64,000 bases of DNA from Sulfuritalea sp. (GCA_016712985.1 JADJQA010000001.1:124001-188000); one strand, 5' to 3'. Shown: positions 42,339 through 52,112, counted from the stretch's first letter. A program made the numbers and translations. Notes: generated by a model not told the origin, from the letters alone.

Positions 42339-43016
42339 ATGAATGCACCTCGCGAGTGGCGGCAGGCGCAGCCGCTGATCGCCGCAGCATCACTGCGCCA
42401 GTGCGCAAGCCTGGGCGATGTGACGGACATCTTCGATCCGGATGCGCAGATTGCGATCCATCCACGCAAGATCGATCGGGCCATTGTCGATTGGCTGGAC
42501 GCCGCGGCGCACGGCGGCTTGCTGGGCAACGGCTTTCGCACCGGCCTTGGCGCCGGCGAGCGATTGGCAGATGATCTGCTGCCCGACCTGCCGGGTCGGG
42601 AACTGCTCGCGACGGACATCAGCGATCTGGCCGAGATTTATTGCGAGCGGCTGGGCTGCCCCCAGGCTGGGGTTCGCCTCGAAGTCGTGGCGGGCGCCAT
42701 GTGTCCGCGGTTCCACGTCGATCGGGTCGGCATTCGCATGTTGTGCACCTATCGCGGTCCTGGTACGGAATGGCTTTACGACAGCGACGCGGACCGCAGG
42801 CTTCTGGGACGCCGCGCGGAAGGAGCATCCGACGAGTCGTGCGGACTGATCCTCGATCCGAGGGCGGTTCAGATGGTGCCGCCCTTTGCCATTGCGCTGC
42901 TCAAGGGTAGTCTGTGGCAGGGAAACGCCGAACGCGGGATCATTCACCGTTCGCCTGTGGTCACCCTGCCAGAGTCGCCGCGGGTTCTGCTGGCTATCGA
43001 TGCATTCTGGGATTGA
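42339..43016 (+). CDS. DUF1826 domain protein
   Basis: 225 residues. Family markers include LEVVAGAMCPRFHVDRVGIRM-like core (Cys, His and Asp around residues 122-128) and CTYRGPGTEWL, then IIHRSPVV near the C-terminus. The pattern resembles a 2-oxoglutarate-oxygenase-like double-strand beta helix, but that is a guess. DUF1826 genes often lie with zur and COG0523 genes (recollection), which this context matches. Last gene of the right arm of the zinc island. Confidence 0.85.
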   Translation: MNAPREWRQAQPLIAAASLRQCASLGDVTDIFDPDAQIAIHPRKIDRAIVDWLDAAAHGGLLGNGFRTGLGAGERLADDLLPDLPGRELLATDISDLAEIYCERLGCPQAGVRLEVVAGAMCPRFHVDRVGIRMLCTYRGPGTEWLYDSDADRRLLGRRAEGASDESCGLILDPRAVQMVPPFAIALLKGSLWQGNAERGIIHRSPVVTLPESPRVLLAIDAFWD

Positions 43017-43339
43017 ACAATGAGCGCTTGACTGCACGGTCTCGGTGTCCAGTTGGCCGTTATCTGCTGCTCGCCGCCAGGCTTACGGCATCGCTGCAAC
43101 TGGTCGGCGTCCCGCGGGTGTTTGTCAGCCTGATCGTTCCGGCGCTGGCGACGCCCGCCTTCGGCGGCGCGCGGCGCATCCTGGCTGCGAATCTGATGGG
43201 TGCGACGGGCGACGCTGGGGGTCTGGGCCTTTCCCCGGAAGCCGATCTCCACGCCGGTGCGACGGTGGTTTGCTGCATGTGCCTGCTGCTCCTGGCAGGG
43301 CTCGGCTACTTCAGGCCGGCATCCAGCGAGTTATACTGA
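43013..43339 (+). pseudogene. Unrecognised short membrane-protein-like frame
   Basis: The only candidate in the 380 bases between DUF1826 and the STAS gene. The frame reads RYLLLAARLTASLQLVGVPR, then LIVPALATPAFGGARRILAA and TVVCCMCLLLLAGLGYFRP, two or three hydrophobic stretches, and stops at 43339. The only possible start is a TTG at 43013 inside the end of DUF1826. It could be the tail of a degraded membrane protein. I have no family for it. Confidence 0.3.
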
Positions 43340-43398
43340 TCGATCCCCAATCAAGCCAATTGTGCCCCAGATCAGTGGTGGAAGACGACGACGATCTG

Positions 43399-44496
43399 AT
43401 GTCCCTCGATTTCACGGTGCCCGGCGCGTTCAAGACGCTGCCGCCGCAAGCTGTTGCGCCTGAAATTCCCGCTCCGCCACCCGTTCCGCCGCAGCCGGTG
43501 CGTCCTCCGCTTCCGCCGGCGCTGGAAGAGGCTGCGGCCATGTATGCCTCGGGTCGAGAACTGGAGGCCTTGCGCCGGCTCGATGCCGCCCTCAAGAGCG
43601 GCGAAAACCTTGGCAATGCGGCAGTCCGTGTCTGGGGCTGTCTGTTCGATCTCTTGCAGGTCATGGGACGCCGCGCGGCCTTTGACACCCTGGCCCTGGC
43701 CTATGCGCGCCGCTTCGAGAAATCCCCGCCGGCCTGGAGTCCCGTGGTCGACGGCCCGCATTTGGGCAACCAGACCGTCGGGGGTTCCGCGCAGGTTGTA
43801 TTAAGCGGCACGCTGAACGCCGGCATCGGGGAAGTGCTGAAGCAGTTGATGAAACACGCCGCCACCGCCACCCTGGTGCGCATCGACCTGGCCAAGCTGG
43901 TCGATGCCGACAACGATGGCGCGACGCTGTTGATGCGCGCGATGGCCGCTCTCAAAAAGGCGAAGAAGGAGTTCGTCCTTGGCAGCCCCGAGCATCTGGC
44001 GCAGATCCTCGGGGCCAAGGTGGCGCCGGGCGAGCCAAGAAACGAATCGATGTGGCTGCTGATGCTGGAGCTGTATCAACAGGCCTTCGCGAAAGACGCC
44101 TTCGAGGAGGCGGCCGTGAACTACGCCATCACGTTCGAGGTTTCGCCACCCTCGTGGGAAGCGCTTCCAACAAGAGCCGCGGCAGCGCCCGAGCCCGCTT
44201 CATCCGCCGCTCCCAAGGCGGAAGGCTTTGCTCTGCGCGGCCAGTTGCTGGGGGCGACCGCCGGCGAGTTTGCGCCACTGGAAGCCGCGCTGGCTGGCCG
44301 CGACGATTGCGAAATCGATGCGCACAAGCTGGTGCGCATCGACGCCGGCAGCGCCGCGCAACTGCTGGAGGTGCTGTCCCGCCTCCATGCCGGCGGCAAG
44401 AAGCTGCGGATCGTCGGCTTGAGCACGCTGGTTGCGGTTTATCTGGAAACGCTGGGTTTCACCGATGTTGCCGAGTTGCGCGCCCGAGCCATCTGA
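43399..44496 (+). CDS. Double STAS-like domain protein upstream of hslVU
   Basis: 365 residues: a proline-rich N-terminal segment (about 15-45), a helical repeat-like region (50-120), a first STAS-like domain (about 135-215, VRIDLAKLVDADNDGATLLM), an extended linker (EPASSAAPKAEG) and a second STAS-like domain (about 275-365, LVRIDAGSAAQLLEVLSRLH). The first loop lacks an obvious phosphorylatable Ser; the second has one in DAGSAAQ. Ends 20 bases before hslV. Role unknown; the linkage to the HslUV protease suggests stress signalling (inference). Confidence 0.8.
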   Translation: MSLDFTVPGAFKTLPPQAVAPEIPAPPPVPPQPVRPPLPPALEEAAAMYASGRELEALRRLDAALKSGENLGNAAVRVWGCLFDLLQVMGRRAAFDTLALAYARRFEKSPPAWSPVVDGPHLGNQTVGGSAQVVLSGTLNAGIGEVLKQLMKHAATATLVRIDLAKLVDADNDGATLLMRAMAALKKAKKEFVLGSPEHLAQILGAKVAPGEPRNESMWLLMLELYQQAFAKDAFEEAAVNYAITFEVSPPSWEALPTRAAAAPEPASSAAPKAEGFALRGQLLGATAGEFAPLEAALAGRDDCEIDAHKLVRIDAGSAAQLLEVLSRLHAGGKKLRIVGLSTLVAVYLETLGFTDVAELRARAI

Positions 44497-44516
44497 TCAA
44501 ACCTGCAAGGAGTTCC

Positions 44517-45062
44517 ATGGAGCAATATCACGGTACCACCATCCTGTCGGTAAGACGCGGCAGCAGTGTCGCCCTGGGCGGCGACGGCCAGGTCACGCTG
44601 GGCAACATCGTTGTCAAGGCGACCGCGCGCAAGGTACGGCGGCTCTATAACGAACAGATCCTGGCCGGCTTTGCCGGCGGCACGGCGGACGCCTTTACGC
44701 TGTTCGAGCGCTTCGAGGCCAAGCTCGAGCAGTACCAGGGCAACCTGCTGCGTTCCGCCGTCGAACTGGCCAAGGACTGGCGCACCGACCGCATGTTGCG
44801 CCGGCTTGAAGCCATGCTTTCGGTGGCCGATCGCGAGCATTCGCTGATCATTACCGGCAATGGCGATGTGCTGGAGCCCGAGTACGGGCTGGTAGCCATC
44901 GGCAGCGGCGGCGCCTATGCGCAGTCGGCCGCGCGCGCGCTGCTGGAGAACACGGACTTCTCGCCCGCCGAAATCGTCAAGAAGTCGCTGGAAATTGCCG
45001 GCGACCTGTGCATCTATACCAACCAGAACCACATCATCGAGATTCTCGGCCAGGCCTCCTGA
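44517..45062 (+). CDS. hslV: ATP-dependent protease subunit HslV
   Basis: 181 residues. N-terminal-nucleophile threonine protease: the propeptide MEQYHG would be removed to expose Thr7 of TTILSVRRG. The proteasome-like core is ALGGDGQVTLGNIVVKATAR, and LGG/GSGGAYAQSAARALLEN follows. Forms a double hexamer capped by HslU. ATG 44517 has caaggag upstream. Followed without gap by hslU. Confidence 0.97.
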   Translation: MEQYHGTTILSVRRGSSVALGGDGQVTLGNIVVKATARKVRRLYNEQILAGFAGGTADAFTLFERFEAKLEQYQGNLLRSAVELAKDWRTDRMLRRLEAMLSVADREHSLIITGNGDVLEPEYGLVAIGSGGAYAQSAARALLENTDFSPAEIVKKSLEIAGDLCIYTNQNHIIEILGQAS

Positions 45063-46388
45063 ATGTCCTCAATGACTCCCGCGGAAATTGTTTCCGAACT
45101 CGACAAACATATCGTCGGCCAGTCACGCGCCAAGCGCGCCGTGGCGATCGCCCTGCGCAACCGCTGGCGCCGCATGCAGGTCGCGGAACCCCTGCGCACC
45201 GAGATCACGCCGAAGAACATCCTGATGATCGGTCCCACCGGCGTGGGCAAGACCGAGATCGCGCGGCGCCTGGCACGCCTGGCCAATGCGCCCTTCATCA
45301 AGATCGAGGCGACCAAGTTTACCGAGGTGGGTTACGTCGGCCGCGACGTTGACACCATCATTCGCGACCTCGCCGAGACGGCGATCAAGGATGCCCGCGA
45401 AAAAGCCATGCGCATCGTCCGCGATCGCGCCATGGACGCCGCCGAGGACCGCGTGCTGGACGTGCTGCTGCCTGCCGCAAGAGTCGGCGCCGGCGAGACG
45501 GCGAGCGAGGACTCCGGAACGCGGCAGAAATTCCGCAAGAAGCTGCGCGAAGGCGCGCTCGACGACAAGGAGATTGAGATCGAGGTTTCCGCGCCACAGG
45601 CCAGCATGGAAATCTTCGCTCCGCCGGGCATGGAAGACCTGACCCAGCAGATCCAGGGCATGTTCCAGAACATCGGCGGCGGCAAGAAGCGGCAGCGCAA
45701 AATGAAGATCTCCGATGCCATGAAGTCTCTGGCCGACGAAGAAGCCGCGCGCCTGATCAACGACGAGGAAGTGAAGGCCGAGGCGCTGAAGAACGTCGAG
45801 CAGAACGGCATCGTCTTCCTCGACGAGATCGATAAAATCGCCTCGCGCTCCGAAGCCCACGGCGCCGAGGTCTCGCGCCAGGGTGTGCAGAGGGACCTGC
45901 TGCCGCTGGTCGAGGGCACGACGGTGTCGACCAAGTACGGCATGATCAAGACCGATCACATCCTGTTCATCGCCAGCGGCGCGTTTCATCTGGCCAAGCC
46001 TTCCGACCTGATCCCCGAACTGCAAGGGCGCTTTCCGATCCGCGTCGAACTCGATTCGCTGTCGGTGGACGACTTCGAGCGCATCCTGACGCAGACCGAT
46101 GCCTGCCTCACGCGCCAGTACCAGGCCCTGCTGGCGACCGAAGCGGTGACGCTGGAATTCGCCGCCGACGGCATCAAGCGCCTGGCCGAGATCGCCTTCC
46201 AGGTGAACGAAAAGACCGAGAACATCGGCGCCCGACGGCTCTACACGGTGATGGAAAAGCTGCTCGAGGAAATCTCCTTCGATGCCGGCAGGCGCGGCGG
46301 TGAGAAGCTGGTCCTGGATGGAGCCTACGTGGACGCCAAGCTCGGCGAACTGGCGAAGAACGAAGACCTCTCGCGCTACGTTCTTTGA
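45063..46388 (+). CDS. hslU: ATP-dependent protease ATPase subunit HslU
   Basis: 441-residue AAA+ unfoldase. Walker A is GPTGVGKTEIARRLA (about 57-71), Walker B IVFLDEIDKIA (about 250-260), sensor region GRFPIRVELDSLSVDDFE, and the I domain lies between about 110 and 245. The C-terminal NEDLSRYVL inserts into HslV to activate it. The ATG follows the hslV stop directly. Full length and all motifs present. Confidence 0.98.
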   Translation: MSSMTPAEIVSELDKHIVGQSRAKRAVAIALRNRWRRMQVAEPLRTEITPKNILMIGPTGVGKTEIARRLARLANAPFIKIEATKFTEVGYVGRDVDTIIRDLAETAIKDAREKAMRIVRDRAMDAAEDRVLDVLLPAARVGAGETASEDSGTRQKFRKKLREGALDDKEIEIEVSAPQASMEIFAPPGMEDLTQQIQGMFQNIGGGKKRQRKMKISDAMKSLADEEAARLINDEEVKAEALKNVEQNGIVFLDEIDKIASRSEAHGAEVSRQGVQRDLLPLVEGTTVSTKYGMIKTDHILFIASGAFHLAKPSDLIPELQGRFPIRVELDSLSVDDFERILTQTDACLTRQYQALLATEAVTLEFAADGIKRLAEIAFQVNEKTENIGARRLYTVMEKLLEEISFDAGRRGGEKLVLDGAYVDAKLGELAKNEDLSRYVL

Positions 46389-46410
46389 CCGAGTCCCGCC
46401 AAGGGGCTAT

Positions 46411-46431
46411 GTCCCTGGCAGCGCCAGGGAC
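46411..46431. terminator. Hairpin between convergent hslU and RND genes
   Basis: gtccctggc-agc-gccagggac, a 9-bp perfect stem 23 bases after the hslU stop, followed by a second small palindrome (cccgtgcgcacggg). No T-run is present, so it is only a possible terminator or RNA-stabilising stem. Confidence 0.4.
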
Positions 46432-46505
46432 GGTATCCCGTGCGCACGGGGCGTCGCCAACGCCGACTCTTGCGAGCGGATTCCGCCGCGCACAACACTG
46501 CAAAG

Positions 46506-49373
46506 CTACGACTGCCGGCCTCGGACAGCCCTCTCCAGTCGCGTTTCGATCAGCGAATACACCGCCGGCACCACCACCAGTGTCAGCAGCGTCGACGAGA
46601 ACATGCCACCGATGACGGCGATCGCCAGCGGCTGCTGGGTTTCGGCGCCGGCGCCGAGGCCCAGTGCGGCTGGGGCCAGCGCGAGGATCACCGTGGCCGA
46701 GGTCATCAGCACCGGGCGCATGCGGATTGGGCAGGCGTTGCGCAGCGCGGCATCGACCGCCATGCCGGCGACGCGGCGCTGGTTGGTCAGGTCGACCAGC
46801 AGGATGGAGTTCTTCGCGACGAGGCCGATCAGCAACGTCAGGCCGATCATCGAGTAGATGTTCAGCGTCTGTCCGGTGGCCCACAGCGCGGCGACGCCGC
46901 CGACCACGGCCAGCGGTTGCGCCAGCATCACGATGGCCGGCTGGACGAAGGAATTGAACTGGCTGGCCAGCACCATGTACAGCAGCACCAGTGCCAGGCC
47001 AAAGGTGAACACCATGTACTTGATGGTCTTGCCGAACTCCTCGGCCTGCCCGATGAAGCGCACCTGGTAGCCGGCCGGAAGTATCTGCCCCGCACTGCCA
47101 CGCACCGCTTCCACTGCCTCGCCGAGCGGAATGGACGGCGTGGCGTAGAAGGTGGCCGCGTACTGCAGGTCGAAGCGGCCGACCACGGCGGGGCCGAGGC
47201 GTTCTTCGAAGCGGGCGACGGAATCGAGGCTCACCATCCTGCCGTCGCGGCTGCGCAGAAAAATCTTCGACAGATCGGCCGGCTGGGTGAACTCGCCCGG
47301 CCTGGCCTTGACGCGGATGTCATAGCGCTGGCCATCGCCCGGCTCGTCGTTGAACTTGGCTATATCGACGCCACCGGTCAGCATGTTGACGGCCAGCGCG
47401 ACGTCGCTGGAAGACAGATTGGCCGCGGCGATGCGCAAACGGTCGGGAATGAATACCAGTTGCGGCAGGTCGAGCTGGACGTCCGAGTCGATGCGGCCGA
47501 TACCGGGGACCGTGGCGAGCTTCTGTTGCAGTTCGCGCGAGAGGCGGCCGATCTCGTCGATGTTGTCGCCCGCGAGGACGAACTGCAGCGGTTCGCCACG
47601 CTGGCCGCCGATCACGGCAAAGGGCGCGGCAAAGGCGCGCGCGCCAGGTATCGCGGCGAGGTCGCGGCGCACCGCGCCGACCACCTCCTGCTGGCTGCGC
47701 TTGCGTTCCTCGCGCGGAGCCATGCGCACCACCACGGTGCCCTGGTTCACCTGCCCGGCGGTGCCGAGGCCGATCAGCGCAAATTCGGTGCGGATCTCCG
47801 GGTAGCGATTGAGGACTTGTTCCACTTCGCGCAGCTTGCCGTCGGTGTAGTCGATGCTGGAACCCAGCGGCGTGCGCAGCGAGATGCGGAAGCGGCCTTC
47901 GTCTTCGTCGGGAGTGAAGGTCTTGCCGACGTTCATGAAGAAGAACGCCGAGGAGCCGACCACGGCGACGGTCAGGGCCACGACATGCCAGCGCTGCCGC
48001 AAGGCCCGGTCGAGCAGGCGGATGTAGATGCGATCGAGGCCGCCCAGCACCCGGTCGAACAGGTGGTAGATGCGCCCGTGCTGCTTTTCCACCTTCAGGT
48101 AGCGTGAGCACAGCATCGGTGTCAGGGTCAGCGAGACGAACAGCGAAACCAGCACGCCGAAGGTGACGACGACGGCGAAGGATCGGAAGAACTGGCCGAT
48201 GATACCCGACAGGAATATCACCGGAGCGAAGATCGAGACCAGTGAGAGCGTCGCCGCGATCACCGCGAAGACGACTTCCTTGCTGCCATTGATCGCCGCC
48301 GACTGCGGGTCGGGATCGATCTCCTCGCGGTGGCGGAAGATATTCTCCAATACTACAATGGCATCGTCGACGACAACGCCGATCAACAGCAGCAGCGCCA
48401 GCATGGTCAGCGAGTTCAGGGTGTAATCGAAGAAGTAGATCACCGCAATCGCGCCCATCAGCGAGACCGGGATCGCCAGCGCGACGATCAGTGTCGATCG
48501 CAGCGAACGCAGGAAGAACCATACCACCAGGGACGCCAGCAGCGTGCCTTCGACCAGGTGCTGCTTCAGCGAGTCGACGATTTCCAGGATGAACACGGCA
48601 TCGTTGGAGACGATGCTGATCTTCATGCCCGGCGGCAGTTGCGGCTCGATTTCGTTGGCGAGCTTTTCCTTGATGCGTTCGACGATGGCGACGGTGTTGG
48701 CATTGGTGACCTTGACCACGCCCATGCCGATCGTGGTTTCGCCATTGAAGCGCGCCAGTTGCCGATTGTCGGTGAGGCCGTCCTCCAGTTCGGCGATGTC
48801 GGTGAGCCGGATCGGCGCGGCGTTGGGCGGCGCGCCGCGGTAGCCGATGACCAGGCCACCCAGCGCGTCGAGCGTATGGAACTCAAGGTCGAGCTTGACC
48901 AGGTGTTCGGTGGTTTCGCCGACGACGAAGCCGCCGGCCAGTTGTACATGTTCGCGGGCGAAGGCCTCGCTGATGTCCTGCGCCGAGACGCCCAGCGCCG
49001 TCATCCGGTCGGGCAGCAGATTGACGCGGACCTGGTTGACCTTGGACTGCACCTCGCTGAAGGCGACGTCGACGTTCTTTTCCAAGCCGAAGGTGATGTT
49101 CACGATGGAGACGCCCGGCGACGATGTCGACTGGATGTGCTCGATGCCGGGGACGCTATTGACGGCGCTTTCGATCAGGTTGGTGACGCTGGAATCGACG
49201 ATGTCGGGGTTGGCGCCCTTCAGCGTGGTGGTGATCGAGACCACCGGAAATTCGATGTAGGGCAACCGGTCCATGCCGATGCGGGTGAATGCGATCACCC
49301 CGAACAGGACCAGCACGGCATTCGCCATCCACGCCAGGACGTGGCGCTTGACGGAAATCTCGGGCAGGGTCAT
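46506..49373 (-). CDS. RND efflux pump permease subunit, with internal deletion in the porter domain
   Basis: 955 residues of an AcrB/MexB-type inner-membrane pump; the usual length is about 1020-1030. All twelve transmembrane helices and the proton-relay segment LLLLIGVVVDDAIVVLEN are visible, as is LIGLVAKNSILLVDLTNQ. In the first porter loop the sequence goes from SEVQSKVNQV straight to RVNLLPDRMTALGVSAQD (residues 106-133); about 65 residues usually lying between these two blocks are absent, in frame. Start ATG 49373 gives MTLPEISVKRHV. 17 bases downstream of the adaptor's inferred stop. Function may be impaired. Confidence 0.88.
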   Translation of the reverse strand: MTLPEISVKRHVLAWMANAVLVLFGVIAFTRIGMDRLPYIEFPVVSITTTLKGANPDIVDSSVTNLIESAVNSVPGIEHIQSTSSPGVSIVNITFGLEKNVDVAFSEVQSKVNQVRVNLLPDRMTALGVSAQDISEAFAREHVQLAGGFVVGETTEHLVKLDLEFHTLDALGGLVIGYRGAPPNAAPIRLTDIAELEDGLTDNRQLARFNGETTIGMGVVKVTNANTVAIVERIKEKLANEIEPQLPPGMKISIVSNDAVFILEIVDSLKQHLVEGTLLASLVVWFFLRSLRSTLIVALAIPVSLMGAIAVIYFFDYTLNSLTMLALLLLIGVVVDDAIVVLENIFRHREEIDPDPQSAAINGSKEVVFAVIAATLSLVSIFAPVIFLSGIIGQFFRSFAVVVTFGVLVSLFVSLTLTPMLCSRYLKVEKQHGRIYHLFDRVLGGLDRIYIRLLDRALRQRWHVVALTVAVVGSSAFFFMNVGKTFTPDEDEGRFRISLRTPLGSSIDYTDGKLREVEQVLNRYPEIRTEFALIGLGTAGQVNQGTVVVRMAPREERKRSQQEVVGAVRRDLAAIPGARAFAAPFAVIGGQRGEPLQFVLAGDNIDEIGRLSRELQQKLATVPGIGRIDSDVQLDLPQLVFIPDRLRIAAANLSSSDVALAVNMLTGGVDIAKFNDEPGDGQRYDIRVKARPGEFTQPADLSKIFLRSRDGRMVSLDSVARFEERLGPAVVGRFDLQYAATFYATPSIPLGEAVEAVRGSAGQILPAGYQVRFIGQAEEFGKTIKYMVFTFGLALVLLYMVLASQFNSFVQPAIVMLAQPLAVVGGVAALWATGQTLNIYSMIGLTLLIGLVAKNSILLVDLTNQRRVAGMAVDAALRNACPIRMRPVLMTSATVILALAPAALGLGAGAETQQPLAIAVIGGMFSSTLLTLVVVPAVYSLIETRLERAVRGRQS

Positions 49374-49389
49374 TCCAGAAAAAGTCGCG

Positions 49390-50648
49390 TCAGCGACTCT
49401 CGACGCTCCCCTCCCCCCTCGCGGGGGAAGGGTTGGGGGAGGGGGCAACCGGATCTGCAGAGTCGGTCGTGGGGCGCGGAGCGGGAATTGGGGGTGAGGG
49501 GGCCGTTGGCTTGCCTGCGGCCGCCGTGCCGCCCGGGCTCTGCGTCCCTGCGGGAACTTTTGCGTTGGCTTGTGCCGGCTCCTTGATGGCTACCAGTGCG
49601 CCATTTGTCAGGAAGCCGGCGCCATCAGCGCGATGGTTTCGCCGCCGTCGAGGCCTTCGATTATCTCGATGCGGCCGCCCCGCTTGGCGCCGACCTTGAC
49701 CGGTTTCTGCTGCGCCTTTTTCTGCCCGTCCGCCTCGGCGATGAGGTACACCACCTTTCCGGCAGGGCGCAGCACCACGCTTTGTTCCGGCACGGTCAGG
49801 GCTTCGGCGCGGGCCGAGACGATTACGACCGCATTCACCGTTCCGCCGCCGCGCAGGCTGCCGTTGTTGTCCAGGTCGACCAGAACGTCGAGTGTGCGGC
49901 TACCCTCGACGATGCCGGAACGAATATCCTTGATGCGGCTGGTGAAGACCTTGCCCGGCGCCAGAGGGGAAATCAGCCTGACTTCCTGACCCGGCATCAG
50001 GCGCGGGCCGACGCTCTCGGCGAAGGGCAGATGGGCGCGCAGCTTTTTCGGCGAGACAAGACTGAACAGCGGATCGCCCACCTTGACGTAATCGCCCGGT
50101 GAGACGATCTGCACTTCGACAATGCCATCGATCGGTGCGCGCACCTGTGTCTTGCCGACCAACCGGCGGCTGTTGTCGGCGCGCGCCCGTGCGCCGTCCA
50201 ATTGGGCCGAGAGGGCGGCACGCTGCGCGACGACATCCTCGCCGGCATTCCTTGACAGGAAGCCCTTGTCCATCAGCGACTGCTGCCGCTCGGCAAGCTT
50301 TTCCTGCTGCCTGGCCAGGGCTTCGATGCGTCTCGCATCGGCTTCGTCGGCCTTGTTCTGCAGCGTGACTTCGCCGGCATCGATCACCGCCAGCAGTTCG
50401 CCGGCCTTGACCGGTTTGCCGGCACGGGCCAGCACCTGGGTCACTCGTCCCGCAACTTCGGCGCCGACCTTGGGGTCCGCCAGCACTTCCAGGGTGCCGA
50501 GCGTTTCCAGCACGACTTCGAAATCGCCCTTGCTAGCCTGAGTCACCGTGATCAGCGAGGGAGGTGGCACCGCCTTCTTCTCTTCGGCGTTCTGGCCGCA
50601 GGCGGCGAGGAGTGCGAGTGCCAGGCAGATGGCCAGGGAGTTGCGCAT
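49390..50648 (-). pseudogene. RND efflux periplasmic adaptor (membrane fusion lipoprotein), C-terminally frameshifted
   Basis: Lipoprotein signal with Cys17 (LALALLAAC), barrel-sandwich hybrid (VGAEVAGRVTQVLARAGKPV, TQVRAPIDGIVEVQIVSPGD), hairpin (about 100-160) and beta-barrel. The uninterrupted frame stops at 49608 after GETIALMAPAS. Adding one base near 49626 gives IALDGAGFLTNGALVAIKEP, the normal family ending, then a Pro/Ala-rich tail to a TGA at 49392-49390. The ATG overlaps the lysA stop (TGATG). Likely a single-base deletion, real or technical. Confidence 0.85.
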
Positions 50649-51942
50649 CAGGTCAGGACGGATTCCAGGGCGAATAGTTCCGCAACGTCCTCGCGGCGAC
50701 GGATCAGGTGCGTGGCATCGCCGTCGACCATGACTTCCGCGGCGCGTGGCCGAGTGTTGTAGTTGGAGGCCATCGACATGCCGTAGGCGCCTGCCGAAAG
50801 GATGGCGAGCAGATCGCCTTCCTCAGAGCGAGCTGGCGGTCGTGGCCAAGAAAGTCACCCGATTCGCAGACCGGACCGACGATTTCGTAGTTCATGGGCG
50901 CGCCTGTCGCCGTCTCGCCGGCGCCGGCTTTTGCACCTTGGCTAGCACCGGCGACAGGAACGATGTCGTGCCAGGCGTCATACAAGGCTGGGCGCATCAG
51001 GTCGTTCATCGCCGCATCGACCACGGCAAAGTGCTTGTCCTCGCCGGGCTTCAGGACCTCGACGCGCGTCAGCAGCAGTCCTGCATTGCCGACCAGCGAG
51101 CGGCCGGGCTCGAACACCAGCCTTTCGCGCCGAGTGGACAGTTTCGCCAGCATCGGTGCCAGGTAGTCGGCTGGCGCGGGCGCGGGTTCGTCGGCTCGGT
51201 ATTGAATGCCCAGGCCGCCGCCGAGGTCGATGTGCTCCAGTGCGATGCCTGTCGCAGCAAGCTGGTCGACCAGCGCCAGGACCTTGTCGGCGGCTTCGGC
51301 AGCCGGCGCCGGGTCGAGCAGTTGGGAGCCGATATGGCAGTCGATGCCGGTCACGGCGATGCTCGGCAAAACGGCGGCGCGGCGGTAGAGTTCAAAGGCG
51401 TCGCCGAAGGCCACGCCGAACTTTGCGGTCTTGAGACCCGTGGCAATGTAGGGATGCGTCCTGGCATCGACATCGGGATTCACCCGCAGCGATACCGGTG
51501 CGCGGCGCCCCAGGCTGCCGGCAACTTCATTGAGTTGTTCGAGTTCGCTGGCTGATTCGACGTTGAAGCAGTGGATGCCGGCCTCGAGCGCCGCGCGCAT
51601 TTCCGCGCGGGACTTGCCGACGCCTGAAAACACGATCTTTTCCGCCACTCCACCGGCCGCAAATACGCGCGCCAGTTCACCGCCGGAGACGATATCGAAG
51701 CCGGCGCCGAGTCCGGCGAAGAGATTGAGGATGGCGAGGTTGGAATTGGCCTTGACGGCATAGCAGATCAGCGATCGATCCGCCACGCCATTCGCCTGCA
51801 GCGCGTCGCGATACGCCGCGTAGGCTTTGGTCAGCGCGGCGCGCGAATACACGTAGCAAGGCGTGCCGAAGCGCGCTGCGATGTCGGCCAGCGCGACGCC
51901 CTCGACGTGCAGGCCGTTGTCGCGCATGACGGCCAGACTCAT
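50648..51942 (-). pseudogene. lysA: Diaminopimelate decarboxylase LysA, frameshifted near the C-terminus
   Basis: PLP-dependent fold-type III enzyme converting meso-diaminopimelate to lysine. PLP lysine is in CYAVKANSNLAIL, with HIGSQLLD, HIDLGGGLGIQYR, EPGRSLVGNAG and the other-subunit CESGDFLG. After GHDRQLAL the frame is broken at 50824-50826 (ctctgagg); one added G gives EEGDLLAILSAGAYGMSMAS and the protein ends at 50648 with DVAELFALESVLT, about 431 residues in all. lysA is usually essential, so an error in the sequence is plausible. Starts overlapping lptM (ATGA). Confidence 0.93.
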
Positions 51943-52112
51943 TGTCTCGGCTCGGCGGCTGCTTTGTTGCTATGATCCGCGGCGGGAGCTGGCTGCGGCG
52001 TGGCGCTTGCGGGCGGTGCCGGCGGTGGCAGCGTCAGCGGCGTCTTGGTGCCGCAGGCGGCGAGTGTCCCCAGGGCAAGCAGGGCGGCAAACAATGAAGG
52101 AATCAGGCGCAT
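51939..52112 (-). CDS. lptM: LPS translocon maturation chaperone LptM (YifL-like lipoprotein)
   Basis: 57 residues: lipoprotein signal MRLIPSLFAALLALGTLAAC (Cys20), then GTKTPLTLPPPAPPASATPQ and a Pro/Ala-rich tail. The motif CGxKxPLxLPP defines LptM, which helps disulfide maturation of LptD. The stop overlaps the lysA ATG. cyaY diverges 53 bases away, the classical cyaY-lptM-lysA order. Too short to appear as an obvious open frame. Confidence 0.9.
   Translation of the reverse strand: MRLIPSLFAALLALGTLAACGTKTPLTLPPPAPPASATPQPAPAADHSNKAAAEPRQ

Noticed and set aside
46440..48107. 555-codon and neighbouring 418-codon (48330-49586) open frames on the plus strand
   Set aside because: Antisense to the RND pump with its clear helices and motifs; low-complexity Asp/Arg/His-rich products typical of shadow frames.
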